Shown: piece by piece, positions 17,394-25,949 of the stretch
Layout of the letters: every line of letters starts with the position of its first letter
How positions within the stretch are numbered: the stretch's first letter is position 1
Origin: Corallococcus sp. AS-1-6
GTDB taxonomy: Bacteria > Myxococcota > Myxococcia > Myxococcales > Myxococcaceae
Length of the DNA stretch: 64,000 bases
Direction: 5' to 3'
Assembly (NCBI RefSeq): GCF_020037015.1
Contig: NZ_JAIQDE010000003.1
Span: 248,001 to 312,000 of the forward strand
Program-made: the position numbers and the translations under genes
Notes under the pieces: generated by a model
The model's input: the letters and a program-made list of their open reading frames with translations, nothing else
Database searches by the model: none
What the model was told of the DNA's origin: nothing

Positions 17394-18049
17394 GGTGCGT
17401 AGGTCCGGGGTTTGAGTCGTTTCGACAGCGCCCAGGTCGTGAGCGTCAACAGCGCCCATGCCCCCAGGTGATAGATGGCCACGTGGCCAGGGCCCTGCTC
17501 ACACGCCAGCTCCCCCACGAACGCGCCCACCGTCCCCACCGCCATTCCCGCCACCGCCGCGCGCAGCGGGTCGAACGCCGCCGACCGCAGCACCCCCAAC
17601 GCCACCGCCAGGGGCCCCAGCGCCATCGCCACATGGCTCACCGTGCACACCCACTCGGGGAGGGTGGAAGGGCCCCGCGGGGCGGCCCGCGTCAGCACCA
17701 GCAACACGGCGCTCACCAGCGCCAGGCCCACGCCCACCTGCCGCAGCGCGCGCCCTCGCGGGGACAGGGCCCCCCAGGAGCACACCGCCCCCGTGGACAG
17801 CAGCAGCGCCAGCAGGGGCGCGCGGCCCATCAGCATCGCGCCCGTGGTGCGCCCCAGCGCCAGCAGCACGCCCGCCACCGCGAGCGCCATCCCCGCGGAC
17901 GCCGCGAACAGCCCCACCGCCTGCGAACGCCACCCGCGCACCGGCCGCTTCAGGGCCAGCTCCGCGCGCGACGCCGCCAGCGCGCGCTCCATCGCCTTCG
18001 GATCCAGCCGGGGCGGGGCGGAACGCCATGGGTCGGACGGATGGCTCAT
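17390..18049 (-). CDS. Probable membrane anti-sigma factor (NrsF/DUF1109-like)
   Basis: 219 residues: a soluble N-terminal 45 residues followed by about six hydrophobic segments with little between them, ending in a short basic tail. The topology matches the NrsF/DUF1109 anti-sigma family, which holds its ECF sigma factor at the inner membrane. There is no zinc-finger anti-sigma motif. The identification rests on topology plus the ATGA overlap with the upstream sigma gene. Confidence 0.75.
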   Translation of the reverse strand: MSHPSDPWRSAPPRLDPKAMERALAASRAELALKRPVRGWRSQAVGLFAASAGMALAVAGVLLALGRTTGAMLMGRAPLLALLLSTGAVCSWGALSPRGRALRQVGVGLALVSAVLLVLTRAAPRGPSTLPEWVCTVSHVAMALGPLAVALGVLRSAAFDPLRAAVAGMAVGTVGAFVGELACEQGPGHVAIYHLGAWALLTLTTWALSKRLKPRTYAP

Positions 18050-18588
18050 GACATGTCCTCCAGTCCGCCCAGCAGCTCGCGCAGCTTCTCGTAGCCCCGG
18101 TGCGCCCGGAGCCGGGCCGCGCCCGCGCGGATGCCGCGCATCTCCGCGATCTCCTCGAAGGACCAGCCCTCCAGCTTGCTCAGCACCACCGCCTCGCGCT
18201 GCTCCACGGGCAACTGCTGGAGCGCGTCCTCGATGCGCCGGCGCATGGCCGGATCGCCGTCCGGCGCGGGCACCGACGTGGGGCCCTCCGGCGGCGCGTG
18301 CGCGTGCGCGTCCACGTGCTGCTGGTGCCGCAGCGCGTCCCGTGCCGCGTTCGCCGCGATGGTGAGCAGCCAGGGCGTGAAGCGCGTGCCCCGCTCGTAG
18401 CGGCCCCGGGCGCGGATGACGGACAGGAACGTCGTCTGCATGAGGTCCTCCGCCAACGGCCCGTCCCGCACCATCCGGGCGAGGAAGCCGTGCACGCGCC
18501 CGGCGTGCCGGGCGAACAGCGCCTCGAACGCCGGCTGGTCTCCCTGGCAGAACTGGTCCATGAGCACTTCGTCCGTGACGCCTTCCAT
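18046..18588 (-). CDS. ECF-subfamily RNA polymerase sigma factor
   Basis: 180 residues with both ECF domains. Region 2 reads FEALFARHAGRVHGFLARMV...AEDLMQTTFLSV with the FTPWLLTIAANAARD helix that recognises the -10 element. Region 4 reads LQQLPVEQREAVVLSKLEGWSFEEIAEM, recognising -35. The linker is His/Pro-rich. It is the first gene of a three-gene operon with a membrane anti-sigma partner, so it probably answers an envelope signal. The ATG giving MEGVTDEVLM matches the usual N-terminus; the frame extends upstream into a promoter-like region. Confidence 0.94.
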   Translation of the reverse strand: MEGVTDEVLMDQFCQGDQPAFEALFARHAGRVHGFLARMVRDGPLAEDLMQTTFLSVIRARGRYERGTRFTPWLLTIAANAARDALRHQQHVDAHAHAPPEGPTSVPAPDGDPAMRRRIEDALQQLPVEQREAVVLSKLEGWSFEEIAEMRGIRAGAARLRAHRGYEKLRELLGGLEDMS

Positions 18589-18601
18589 CGTCTGGCTCAC
18601 G

Positions 18602-18627
18602 GACGGCCCTGCCCGGAAATCGTTTCC
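18602..18627 (-). promoter_or_regulatory. Candidate ECF-type promoter of the sigma factor operon
   Basis: On the minus strand GGAAAC is followed after 16 bases by CGTC, the general arrangement of ECF-sigma promoters. The -35 also lies in a GGAAA-tcg-TTTCC dyad. If used, the transcript would start only about 7 bases before the ATG. Autoregulation is inferred. Confidence 0.4.
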
Positions 18628-18776
18628 AGGGCCGGCCGATTGCCCCCCTGTCCACTCCAAGGCCTTGAAACGACAAGCGTTGGACGTGACATCGCCAGAG
18701 GGCTCGCTTCCAGGACCCGAAAGGGTAGTGTCGCGCGCCTTACAGGTTTCAACGCGTTTCCCCACTTCGAGCGTCC

Positions 18777-19313
18777 ATGCCCCCGGCCGAGGTCGTCATC
18801 CAGTCCACGCTGTTCGAGTCGCTGGTGCGCTGCGTGCGGTTGGACAACGCGCTGCGCGAGCGCCTGGCGGCGGCGGGCTACGATCCGGACCGGCCCCGGG
18901 CCAGCTATCCGGCGTCGGTGTTCCTGCGCTGCCAGAACCTGGTGTTGCAGGCCGCGTACGCGGGCCGGCCTCGCGAGGAGGCCCTGCGGCAGATGGGCCG
19001 GGACCTGGTGCGCGGCTACTTCGAGACGCTGGTGGGCAAGGTGGTGAACGTGGCCCTGAAGGTCGCGGGCCCGGAGCGCGCGATGAAGCGGGTGGCGCTG
19101 AGCTTCCGCTCCGTGATGGAGCCGGTGGAGATCACCTCCGCGGAGCTGGGCCCCCAGGACTGGCGGGTGACGTTCCAGGGCTATCCCTTCCCGGCGGAGG
19201 CCGCGGCGGGGTGCTGCGAGGAGGCCCTGCGCCAGGCCGGCGCCGCCAACCCCAGCGCCGCCCTGGAGTCCGATGACGGGCGCGGGCGCTTCGAGCTGCG
19301 CATGCGCTGGTAG
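18777..19313 (+). CDS. DUF2378 (TIGR02265) family protein
   Basis: 178 residues matching the myxobacterial paralogous family TIGR02265/DUF2378: an N-terminal VIQSTLFESLVRCVRL, the middle LRQMGRDLVRGYFETLVGK and the conserved ending that includes FQGYPFPAEAAAGCCEEALRQAG. These proteins are usually predicted to share the heme-NO-binding/V4R-like alpha-beta fold, but no ligand residue is evident here and the function is unknown. The gene diverges from the sigma operon. Confidence 0.88.
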   Translation: MPPAEVVIQSTLFESLVRCVRLDNALRERLAAAGYDPDRPRASYPASVFLRCQNLVLQAAYAGRPREEALRQMGRDLVRGYFETLVGKVVNVALKVAGPERAMKRVALSFRSVMEPVEITSAELGPQDWRVTFQGYPFPAEAAAGCCEEALRQAGAANPSAALESDDGRGRFELRMRW

Positions 19314-19388
19314 GACGTCCCTGTGCACGCCGTAACGGTGATCATCATCCTTCCACCGCGACATGACTGAATGCGCTATGAGGGCCCC

Positions 19389-19877
19389 ATGAAAATCGGC
19401 AAGGACAGCGTTGTCGCCATTGACTACAAACTGCACCTCGGAGACGGGAAGATCGTGGACGAGAGCGAGGCAGGCGAGCCGCTCGTCTACCTGCACGGCT
19501 ACGAGGAGATCGTCCCCGGCCTGGAGAAGGCGCTGGAGGGCAAGTCCGCGGGCGAGTCGCTGAAGACGGTGGTCTCCGCGGCGGACGGCTACGGCGACTA
19601 CGATCCGGAAGGCGTGGAGGAGGTCCCCCGGACCGAGTTCCCCGAGGACCTGGAGATCAAGGCCGGCGGCATCCTGAGCGCCACGGATCCGGAGGGCGAC
19701 GAGGTCGACTTCCTGGTGAAGGAGGTGCGCAAGGACACGGTGCTGGTGGACTTCAACCACCCGTTCGCCGGCAAGGAGCTGCACTTCGAGGTCACCATCA
19801 AGGAAGTGCGCGCCGCCACGCCCGAGGAGCTCGAGCACGGCCACGCGCACGGCCCTGACGACGACCACGATCACTGA
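19389..19877 (+). CDS. slyD: FKBP-type peptidyl-prolyl isomerase, SlyD family
   Basis: 162 residues. The FKBP domain (about 1-70 and 125-140) is split by the IF chaperone flap, as in SlyD: VVAIDYKLHLGDGKIVDES and LHGYEEIVPGLEKALEG, then the flap, then VDFNHPFAGKELHFEVTI. The C-terminus is His/Asp-rich (HGHAHGPDDDHDH), the nickel-binding tail of SlyD. It acts in the cytoplasm in folding and possibly nickel delivery. This ATG is preferred over one six codons upstream because MKIGKDS matches the family start. The end overlaps the convergent helicase gene by 7 bases. Confidence 0.95.
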   Translation: MKIGKDSVVAIDYKLHLGDGKIVDESEAGEPLVYLHGYEEIVPGLEKALEGKSAGESLKTVVSAADGYGDYDPEGVEEVPRTEFPEDLEIKAGGILSATDPEGDEVDFLVKEVRKDTVLVDFNHPFAGKELHFEVTIKEVRAATPEELEHGHAHGPDDDHDH

Positions 19878-21145
19878 CCGGCGGGGCCCTTCGGCCGGCC
19901 CTTGCCGTGCGTCCGGGCATGCCGCCCGGGCGCCGCGCCCTCGGGACGCTTGGAGCGTCCATGGTCGGCCTGGGGCGGCCCCGGGTCGCGCTGCTTCGCC
20001 AGGAACGCCTCCATCTCCCGCTTGAAGATGGGGTCCCTGCGCGGCACCTCCGTGCGCGGGAGCTCCTGGCGGATGATGCGCTCGATGTCCTGGAGCGTCC
20101 GGCGCTCCACCTCCAGCGCGAACAGCGACGCCCGCCCGCTGGCCGCCGCGCGAGCGGTGCGGCCGATGCGGTGCACGTAGTCCTCCGGCCCGTGCGGCAC
20201 GTCCAGGCTGATGACGTGGCCGATGTCATCCACGTCGAGCCCGCGCGCGGCCAGGTCGGTGGCCACGAGGCAGCGGTACTGCCCCCGGCGGAAGCCCTCC
20301 AGCGCCTGACGCCGCTGCGCCTGCGTGCGGCCCGCGTGCAGGGCGGCGGACTTGTGGCCCGCGGCGGCGAGCAATTCCTTCATCTTGTCCGCGCGCTGCT
20401 GGGTGCGCACGAACACGAGCGCGCTGGCCTGATCCTGTGAGAGCAGGGTGAGCAGCAGGGGCCACTTCTCCTCGGGCTTCACGATGTAGAGGTGCTGCTC
20501 GGCGCGAGGCGCGGGCGTGCCGCTGGGGGTGACCTCCACGCGCACGGGCCTGTGCAGGGCGCGCTGGCCGAAGCGCGTCACGTCCGCGCCCAGGGTGGCG
20601 GAGAACAGCAGCGTCTGGCGCTCGCGGGGCAGCGCGTGGAGGATCTGGTTGATCTGCGGCAGGAAGCCCATGTCGAGCATCCGGTCCGCCTCATCCAGCA
20701 CCAGCGTCTGGATGCGCGACAGGTTCACGGCCTTCACGCCCAGCAGGTCCACCAGCCGGCCCGGCGTGGCGACGATGAGGGTGGGGCGCTCGCGCAGCGC
20801 GTCCACCTGCGCGTTCATGTCCTCGCCGCCGACGATGAGCACGGGCCGGACACCCAGGGGCTCGCCGAAGAAGCGGGCCTGCTCCTCCACCTGCTGCGCC
20901 AGCTCGCGCGTGGGGGTGAGGATGAGGCCCCGCGTGCCCTTCTCGCCCGCGAAGCGCTCAATCATCGGGAGCAGGTAGGCGGCCGTCTTGCCGGTGCCGG
21001 TGGCCGCGCAGCCGATGACGTCACGGCCGGACAGCGCGGGCGGGATGGCCTGCGCCTGGATGGGCGTGGGGGTACCGAAGCGGGCACGCTTCACGGCGCC
21101 CAGCGTTTCGGGGGACAGGCCCAGGGACTTGAAGGAAGCACTCAT
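19871..21145 (-). CDS. DEAD-box ATP-dependent RNA helicase (RhlE-like)
   Basis: 424 residues with the full motif set: Q-motif FGTPTPIQAQAIP, I (ATGTGKT), Ia (PTRELAQQ), Ib (TPGR), II (DEAD), III (SAT), IV (ALVFVRTQQRAD), V (ATDLAARGLD) and VI (HRIGRTARA). The C-terminal 50 residues are basic and low-complexity, as in RhlE-type helicases that act in ribosome assembly or RNA decay. The ATG giving MSASFKSLGLS starts directly before the conserved F of the Q-motif region. It is transcribed alone. Confidence 0.96.
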   Translation of the reverse strand: MSASFKSLGLSPETLGAVKRARFGTPTPIQAQAIPPALSGRDVIGCAATGTGKTAAYLLPMIERFAGEKGTRGLILTPTRELAQQVEEQARFFGEPLGVRPVLIVGGEDMNAQVDALRERPTLIVATPGRLVDLLGVKAVNLSRIQTLVLDEADRMLDMGFLPQINQILHALPRERQTLLFSATLGADVTRFGQRALHRPVRVEVTPSGTPAPRAEQHLYIVKPEEKWPLLLTLLSQDQASALVFVRTQQRADKMKELLAAAGHKSAALHAGRTQAQRRQALEGFRRGQYRCLVATDLAARGLDVDDIGHVISLDVPHGPEDYVHRIGRTARAAASGRASLFALEVERRTLQDIERIIRQELPRTEVPRRDPIFKREMEAFLAKQRDPGPPQADHGRSKRPEGAAPGRHARTHGKGRPKGPAGQ

Positions 21146-21216
21146 GCCCCACGCCTCCCACGTCCGGGCCGGAGAGGGAAGGGGGATTGCGGGGCATGAG
21201 TGCCCGGGCCGCGGCT

Positions 21217-22071
21217 TCAGCCCGCGTTCAGCGCCGCGCCATGGTGGCGCAGGTGGTCTTCCATGAAGGTGGAGACGAAGTAGTAGCCGTGGTCGTACCC
21301 CTCCTGCATGCGCAGGGTGAGGGGCTGGCCCGCCGCCTCGCAGGCTTCCTTGAGGAGGTGCGGGTGGAGCTGGTCCGGCAGGAACTTGTCCTTCGTCCCC
21401 TGGTCCACGAGCAGCGCCGGCACGCGCCGGCCGGCCTTCAGGAGCTCCGTGGCGTCGTACTCGCGCCACGCCGCCTCATCCGGCCCCAGGTAGCCGCCAA
21501 AGGCCTTCTTGCCCCAGGGGCTGCGGATGGGCGCGCCGATGGGCGCGAACGCGGACACGGACTTGTACCGGCCCGGGTCGCGCAGCGCCGTCACCAGCGC
21601 GCCGTGCCCGCCCATGGAGTGCCCGAAGATGCCCTCGCGGTCCATGCGCGCGGGGAAGTGCGCGGCAATGATGCCGGGCAGCTCCCGCGTGACGTACGTG
21701 CCCATGCGGTAGCGCGCCTTCCAGGGCTCCTGGGTGGCGTCCAGGTAGAAGCCCGCGCCGGTGCCGAAGTCCCAGTCCGCGTCCTCGCCCGGGATGCCCG
21801 CGCCGCGAGGGCTGGTGTCCGGCGCCACGAGCAGCAGCCCCAGCTCCGCCGCCACGCGCTGCGCGCCGCCCTTGGTGGCGAACGTCTCCTCCGTGCAGGT
21901 GAGGCCCGCCAGGTAGTACAGCACGGGCACCTTGCCGTGCTTCGCCTGGGGCGGGGTGTAGACGCTGAAGCGCATCTCACCGCCGCACGCCTCGGACGGG
22001 TGCTTCCAGAAGGACTGTGTCCCCCCGAAGCACGCGTGCTCGCTGACGAGCGTGGGAGTCACGGCGCTCAT
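21217..22071 (-). CDS. fghA: S-formylglutathione hydrolase
   Basis: 284 residues, the family's usual length. It hydrolyses S-formylglutathione to formate and glutathione, the second step of glutathione-dependent formaldehyde oxidation. The alpha/beta-hydrolase nucleophile is in GHSMGGHGA; the N-terminal [20 protein letters not shown] and the late [16 protein letters not shown] with the catalytic His are diagnostic for the esterase D/FGH family. Its ATG overlaps the stop of the dehydrogenase gene (ATGA), so translation is coupled. Confidence 0.97.
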   Translation of the reverse strand: MSAVTPTLVSEHACFGGTQSFWKHPSEACGGEMRFSVYTPPQAKHGKVPVLYYLAGLTCTEETFATKGGAQRVAAELGLLLVAPDTSPRGAGIPGEDADWDFGTGAGFYLDATQEPWKARYRMGTYVTRELPGIIAAHFPARMDREGIFGHSMGGHGALVTALRDPGRYKSVSAFAPIGAPIRSPWGKKAFGGYLGPDEAAWREYDATELLKAGRRVPALLVDQGTKDKFLPDQLHPHLLKEACEAAGQPLTLRMQEGYDHGYYFVSTFMEDHLRHHGAALNAG

Positions 22072-23180
22072 GCGTACTTCACCACGCTGCGGATGGACTT
22101 GCCCTCGTGCATCAGGTCGAAGCCGTGGTTGATCTCCTCCAGCTTCAGCGTGTGGGTGATCAGCGGGTCCACCTGGATCTTCCCGTCCATGTACCAGTCG
22201 ACGATCTTCGGCACGTCCGTGCGGCCGCGGGCGCCGCCGAACGCGCTGCCCTTCCACACGCGGCCGGTGACGAGCTGGAACGGGCGGGTGCTGATCTCCT
22301 GCCCCGCGCCCGCCACGCCGATGATGATGCTCTCGCCCCAGCCGCGGTGGCAGCACTCCAGGGCCTGGCGCATCGTCTTCACGTTGCCGATGCACTCGAA
22401 GCTGTAGTCCGCGCCGCCGCCGGTGAGGTTCACGAGGTAGGGGACGAGGTCGCCCTCCACCTCCTTCGGGTTCACGAAGTGCGTCATGCCGAACTTCTCC
22501 GCGATCTCCTTGCGCGCGGGGTTCAGGTCCACGCCGACGATCATGTCCGCGCCCACCATGCGCGCGGCCTGCACGACGTTCAGGCCGATGCCGCCCAGGC
22601 CGAAGACGACGACCTTCGCGCCGGCCTCCACCTTCGCGGTGTAGACGACGGCGCCCACGCCGGTGGTGACGCCGCAGCCGATGTAGCAGACCTTGTCGAA
22701 GGGGGCGTCCTCGCGGATCTTCGCCACGGCGATCTCCGGCAGCACCGTGTAGTTCGCGAACGTGGAGCAGCCCATGTAGTGGTGGATCATCTGCTTGCCC
22801 AGGCGGAAGCGGCTGGTGCCATCCGGCATCAGGCCCTTGCCCTGCGTGGCGCGGATGGCCGTGCACAGGTTCGTCTTGCGCGACAGGCACGACTTACAGC
22901 CGCGGCACTCCGGCGTGTAGAGCGGGATGACGTGGTCGCCCTTCTTGACGCTGGTGACGCCCGGGCCCACGTCCACGACGATGCCCGCGCCCTCGTGGCC
23001 GAAGATGGCGGGGAACAGCCCCTCCGGGTCCGCGCCGGAGCGGGTGAACTCGTCGGTGTGGCACAGGCCGGTGGCCTTCAGCTCGATCAGCACCTCGCCC
23101 GCCTTGGGGCCCTCCAGGTGCACGGTTTCGATGCTCAGGGGCTTGCCGGCCTCGAAGGCGACGGCGGCGCGGACGTCCAT
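22068..23180 (-). CDS. frmA: S-(hydroxymethyl)glutathione dehydrogenase (class III alcohol dehydrogenase)
   Basis: 370 residues. It oxidises the spontaneous formaldehyde-glutathione adduct with NAD to S-formylglutathione. The catalytic zinc region [13 protein letters not shown] and GHEGAGIV, the four-Cys structural zinc site ([15 protein letters not shown]) and the nucleotide-binding [11 protein letters not shown] are all present; length and the C-terminal KSIRSVVKY fit class III. It is the first gene of the two-gene formaldehyde operon. No FrmR-type regulator gene lies beside it, but a large perfect dyad precedes the start. Confidence 0.97.
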   Translation of the reverse strand: MDVRAAVAFEAGKPLSIETVHLEGPKAGEVLIELKATGLCHTDEFTRSGADPEGLFPAIFGHEGAGIVVDVGPGVTSVKKGDHVIPLYTPECRGCKSCLSRKTNLCTAIRATQGKGLMPDGTSRFRLGKQMIHHYMGCSTFANYTVLPEIAVAKIREDAPFDKVCYIGCGVTTGVGAVVYTAKVEAGAKVVVFGLGGIGLNVVQAARMVGADMIVGVDLNPARKEIAEKFGMTHFVNPKEVEGDLVPYLVNLTGGGADYSFECIGNVKTMRQALECCHRGWGESIIIGVAGAGQEISTRPFQLVTGRVWKGSAFGGARGRTDVPKIVDWYMDGKIQVDPLITHTLKLEEINHGFDLMHEGKSIRSVVKYA

Positions 23181-23194
23181 GGTGGGGCTCCTGT

Positions 23195-23220
23195 CAGTGG
23201 GGAAGGAAGACTCCCCACTG
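23195..23220 (-). promoter_or_regulatory. 26-bp perfect dyad upstream of the formaldehyde operon
   Basis: CAGTGGGGA and TCCCCACTG are separated by 8 bases and end 15 bases before the frmA start. It could be an operator or a leader hairpin near the ribosome-binding site. The arms are longer than expected by chance. Confidence 0.55.
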
Positions 23221-23246
23221 TAGAAGCCACGCACCGCGTCGTCCGT

Positions 23247-23278
23247 GAAAAGAAGCGGCCCGACCCATCAGGGCCCGC
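23247..23278 (-). terminator. Intrinsic terminator of the two-component operon
   Basis: Read on the minus strand, GCGGGCCC and GGGCCGC form a GC-rich stem with one bulge and a 9-base loop, followed by TTCTTTTC. It begins 2 bases after the response-regulator stop. Confidence 0.75.
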
Positions 23279-23280
23279 TA

Positions 23281-24030
23281 CTAGACGGAGATGAGCCCCT
23301 TGCGGATGCCCTCGGTGACGGCCTCCACGCGGTTCGTCACCTCGAGCTTCCGGTAGATGTGCTCCAGGTGCGTGCGGATGGTCGCCTTGGACAGCGACAG
23401 CAGCCGGGCCGCCTCGCTGTTGGACACGCCCTTGGCGATGAGCTGGAGGATTTCGCGCTCGCGGTCCGACAGCGGCTTGAGCAGCGGCTCCTGCGCGGAC
23501 GCCTCTTCACCTGACGGCGCGGACTCCACGGCGGACGGCGCCACGGCCAGCGGCTCCGTGGGCACGGGCGCGGTGTCCGGCTCCACGCGGAAGTGGCGCA
23601 GCAGGCGGCGCGCGAGGTTCGGCTGGATGACCGTGCCGCCCGCGCGCACCTCCTTGATGGCCTCCACGATCTTGTCCACCGTGGCGCCCTTGAGCAGGTA
23701 GCCGGACGCGCCCGCCTTCACGGCCTCCAGGACTTTGTCCTCCTCGTCGAAGATGGTGAAGATCAGGATCTCCACCTTCGGGAAGCGCGCCTTCACCTCG
23801 CGGGTGACGTCGATGCCGCTCATGCGCGGCAGGCCCAGGTCCAGCAGCAGCACGTCCGGCTGCTCGCGCTCCACCTCCACCAGCGCGGCCTCGCCGGACA
23901 GCGCGGTGCCCACGATGTCGATGTCCGGGTGGCCCTCGAAGAGGCGCAACTGGTTCTTCAAAATCTTGGTCTGGTCCTCCACGACGAACACGCGGATGGG
24001 GAGGGCGGCGGCATTCGGGGTCGGGTCCAC
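23281..24030 (-). CDS. NarL/FixJ-family response regulator
   Basis: 249 residues: receiver domain (about 12-128) with acidic pair E18/D19, phospho-acceptor D64 in LLLDLGLPR and K in YLLKG, then an unusually long Pro/Ala/Ser linker of some 40 residues, then a LuxR-type helix-turn-helix (LSDREREILQLIAKGVSNSEAARLL and KATIRTHLEHIYRKLEV). It is downstream of its kinase by 21 bases. Targets are unknown. The neighbouring formaldehyde operon is on the same strand beyond the terminator. Confidence 0.95.
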   Translation of the reverse strand: MDPTPNAAALPIRVFVVEDQTKILKNQLRLFEGHPDIDIVGTALSGEAALVEVEREQPDVLLLDLGLPRMSGIDVTREVKARFPKVEILIFTIFDEEDKVLEAVKAGASGYLLKGATVDKIVEAIKEVRAGGTVIQPNLARRLLRHFRVEPDTAPVPTEPLAVAPSAVESAPSGEEASAQEPLLKPLSDREREILQLIAKGVSNSEAARLLSLSKATIRTHLEHIYRKLEVTNRVEAVTEGIRKGLISV

Positions 24031-24051
24031 GGGGCGGATCTCCGGTGCGTG

Positions 24052-25335
24052 TCAGGCGGAAAGACAGGGAAGGGAGAAGGCCACCTGGGCCCCGGCGCCG
24101 GGCGCCGAGTCCACCACGATGGAACCCCCGAGCTTCATGGCCCGCTCACGCATGTTGAGCAGGCCGTAGTGTCCACGCGGCGTGCGGCCCGGGTCGAAGC
24201 CCTTGCCGTTGTCGCGGACCACCAGGTGCACGCCCTCCGCGCTGAAGTCCAGGCGCACCTGGACCTCCTTCGCTTCCGCGTGCTTCGCGGCGTTGGACAG
24301 GCACTCCTGGAGGATGCGGAAGAGGGCCAACTGCGCGTCCGGGGGCAGCTTGCGCGCCAGGCCCGTGCGCTCGAAGCGGATGTCCTGCCCGGTGCGGTCG
24401 CGGAAGGTCTTGATGTAGTCCTCCAGGCCCTGCGCCAGCTCGAAGTCGTCGCGCATCATCCGCAGGTTGCGGCGCAGCTCTTCAATGGACTCCTCCGCGG
24501 TGGCCTTCATCTCGCGGATCTCCGTGCGCAGCCCGTCCTCGCGCGCGAGGTTCAGGATGTACTCCGCCTGGATGATCATCGAGGACAGGGACGCGCCCAG
24601 GCCGTCGTGGATCTCGCGCGCCAGCCGGTTGCGCTCCTCCACCACCGCCAGCTCCTTCAGGTCGCCCTGCAGGGACACCACCTCGCGGTGCGCGGTGGCC
24701 TCGCGCTCGTTCAGGTACACGAGCACGTAGACGATGATGAAGTTGAGCCCCAGGTACCAGAGCAGCGTGAGCAGCTCCACCGCCGTCACGGAGCGGTTGA
24801 GCAGCAGGTCCAGGCGCGTGGTGATGGGCAGCGCCAGCAGCGGCGGCAGGATGGCCAGCGGCTTGGGGAAGAGGATGGCGAAGAGGGTGGTGAACAAGAG
24901 CTGCGTCGCCAGCAGCGGACTCTGGAGGCCGCCGCCCACCTGCGGCCGGGCGATGAGAACCACGGTGATCAGCAGGTCGCAGCACAGCGACAGGTACGTC
25001 ACCCACCGGCCCGCCTTCGGGTGGTCGATGACGAGCAGGTTCGCGACGCTGTAGATGAGCATCGCGAAGTAGCCCAGGAAGGAGATGGGCCCGTTGAAGC
25101 CGAAGTAGCCGCTCCACGCGGGCACCGCGAGGATGAGCAGGCCCAACGTGAGGAACATCATCCGCGCGTAGAACAGCGCGCGGGCCCGGGCGACGAAGCG
25201 GTCCTGCTCCCAGGAGGCCGCCGCCTGCTCCGCGGACACGTTGTCCGTGAGGTTGCGGCGCTCCAGCACGGCGCGGACGCGGGCCTTCAGGTCATGGGCC
25301 GGGTGGTCGTCGCCGGGTCGGGGGTCGCTGTCCAT
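24052..25335 (-). CDS. Membrane-bound NarX-type sensor histidine kinase
   Basis: 427 residues. A cytoplasmic N-terminus is followed by about five or six hydrophobic helices (60-210) with almost no periplasmic domain. The HisKA_3 dimerisation helix has the phospho-His motif (RNRLAREIHDGLGASL), and the HATPase domain keeps its N-box (ILQECLSNAAKHA), DNGKGFD and a GHYGLLNMRERA G2-like segment. It appears active. The lack of a large external sensor suggests it detects a membrane or intracellular signal. It forms an operon with the downstream NarL-type regulator. Confidence 0.95.
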   Translation of the reverse strand: MDSDPRPGDDHPAHDLKARVRAVLERRNLTDNVSAEQAAASWEQDRFVARARALFYARMMFLTLGLLILAVPAWSGYFGFNGPISFLGYFAMLIYSVANLLVIDHPKAGRWVTYLSLCCDLLITVVLIARPQVGGGLQSPLLATQLLFTTLFAILFPKPLAILPPLLALPITTRLDLLLNRSVTAVELLTLLWYLGLNFIIVYVLVYLNEREATAHREVVSLQGDLKELAVVEERNRLAREIHDGLGASLSSMIIQAEYILNLAREDGLRTEIREMKATAEESIEELRRNLRMMRDDFELAQGLEDYIKTFRDRTGQDIRFERTGLARKLPPDAQLALFRILQECLSNAAKHAEAKEVQVRLDFSAEGVHLVVRDNGKGFDPGRTPRGHYGLLNMRERAMKLGGSIVVDSAPGAGAQVAFSLPCLSA

Positions 25336-25428
25336 TCGAGCGGCAGCTTACGGGACCTTCCCGGGGAGCGGAATTCCCGGCAAGCCGCCAGGTGAGCATC
25401 CTGGCGGGTCCGGGAGGGCGGCGGCGCG

Positions 25429-25848
25429 CTACTTGGGGGCGCCTTCGTCCACGCACGCCTTCTTGGCCTCGGGCTGGCGCTCCAGGACGAAGTCCAGGCG
25501 GTCCTTCGTCTCGCCCGTGCGCTCGTCGAACAGGGGCGTGCCGCCCGCGTACATGGTGCCCTTCTGGCTGCCGTACTTGTCCAGGTTGTGGGACTTCAGC
25601 CAGCCGTCCACGCAGGCCTCCAGGGCCAGGCGGTCGCTGGCGCCCGAGTCGTAGCTCACGGCGCTGGCGTCCTTCGTGCCGGCCTCGGCGGGGGCCTCCG
25701 GGGGAGCGGCCGTGTTGCCCGCCTGGAGCTCCTCCTTGACGGTGCCGGTCTGCGTGGCCGCGTCGGGGCTCTCCCCCGTGTTCTTGTGGCAGCCGACAGC
25801 CAGGGACAGCAGGGTGGAAAACACGAGCGCGCCGGTCAGGTTTTTCAT
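25429..25848 (-). CDS. Small putative lipoprotein, function unknown
   Basis: 139 residues with a basic start, a hydrophobic helix and AVGC as a likely lipobox (LLSLAVGCHK). The next 55 residues are Ala/Glu/Thr-rich and probably disordered. The C-terminal 70 residues form a small folded part with two Cys (LALEACVDGWLKSHN and KKACVDEG) that may form a disulfide. No family recognised. It diverges from the sulfur-transfer operon. Confidence 0.72.
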   Translation of the reverse strand: MKNLTGALVFSTLLSLAVGCHKNTGESPDAATQTGTVKEELQAGNTAAPPEAPAEAGTKDASAVSYDSGASDRLALEACVDGWLKSHNLDKYGSQKGTMYAGGTPLFDERTGETKDRLDFVLERQPEAKKACVDEGAPK

Positions 25849-25949
25849 ATGTCCTGGCAGGTGAGGGCCGCTTGTGACGGCGGCGGTTTGAAGACGAGAC
25901 GTGGAGCCGCCGCACCATATTCGTTCGTTCCTCGCGGAGCACCAGCCCC

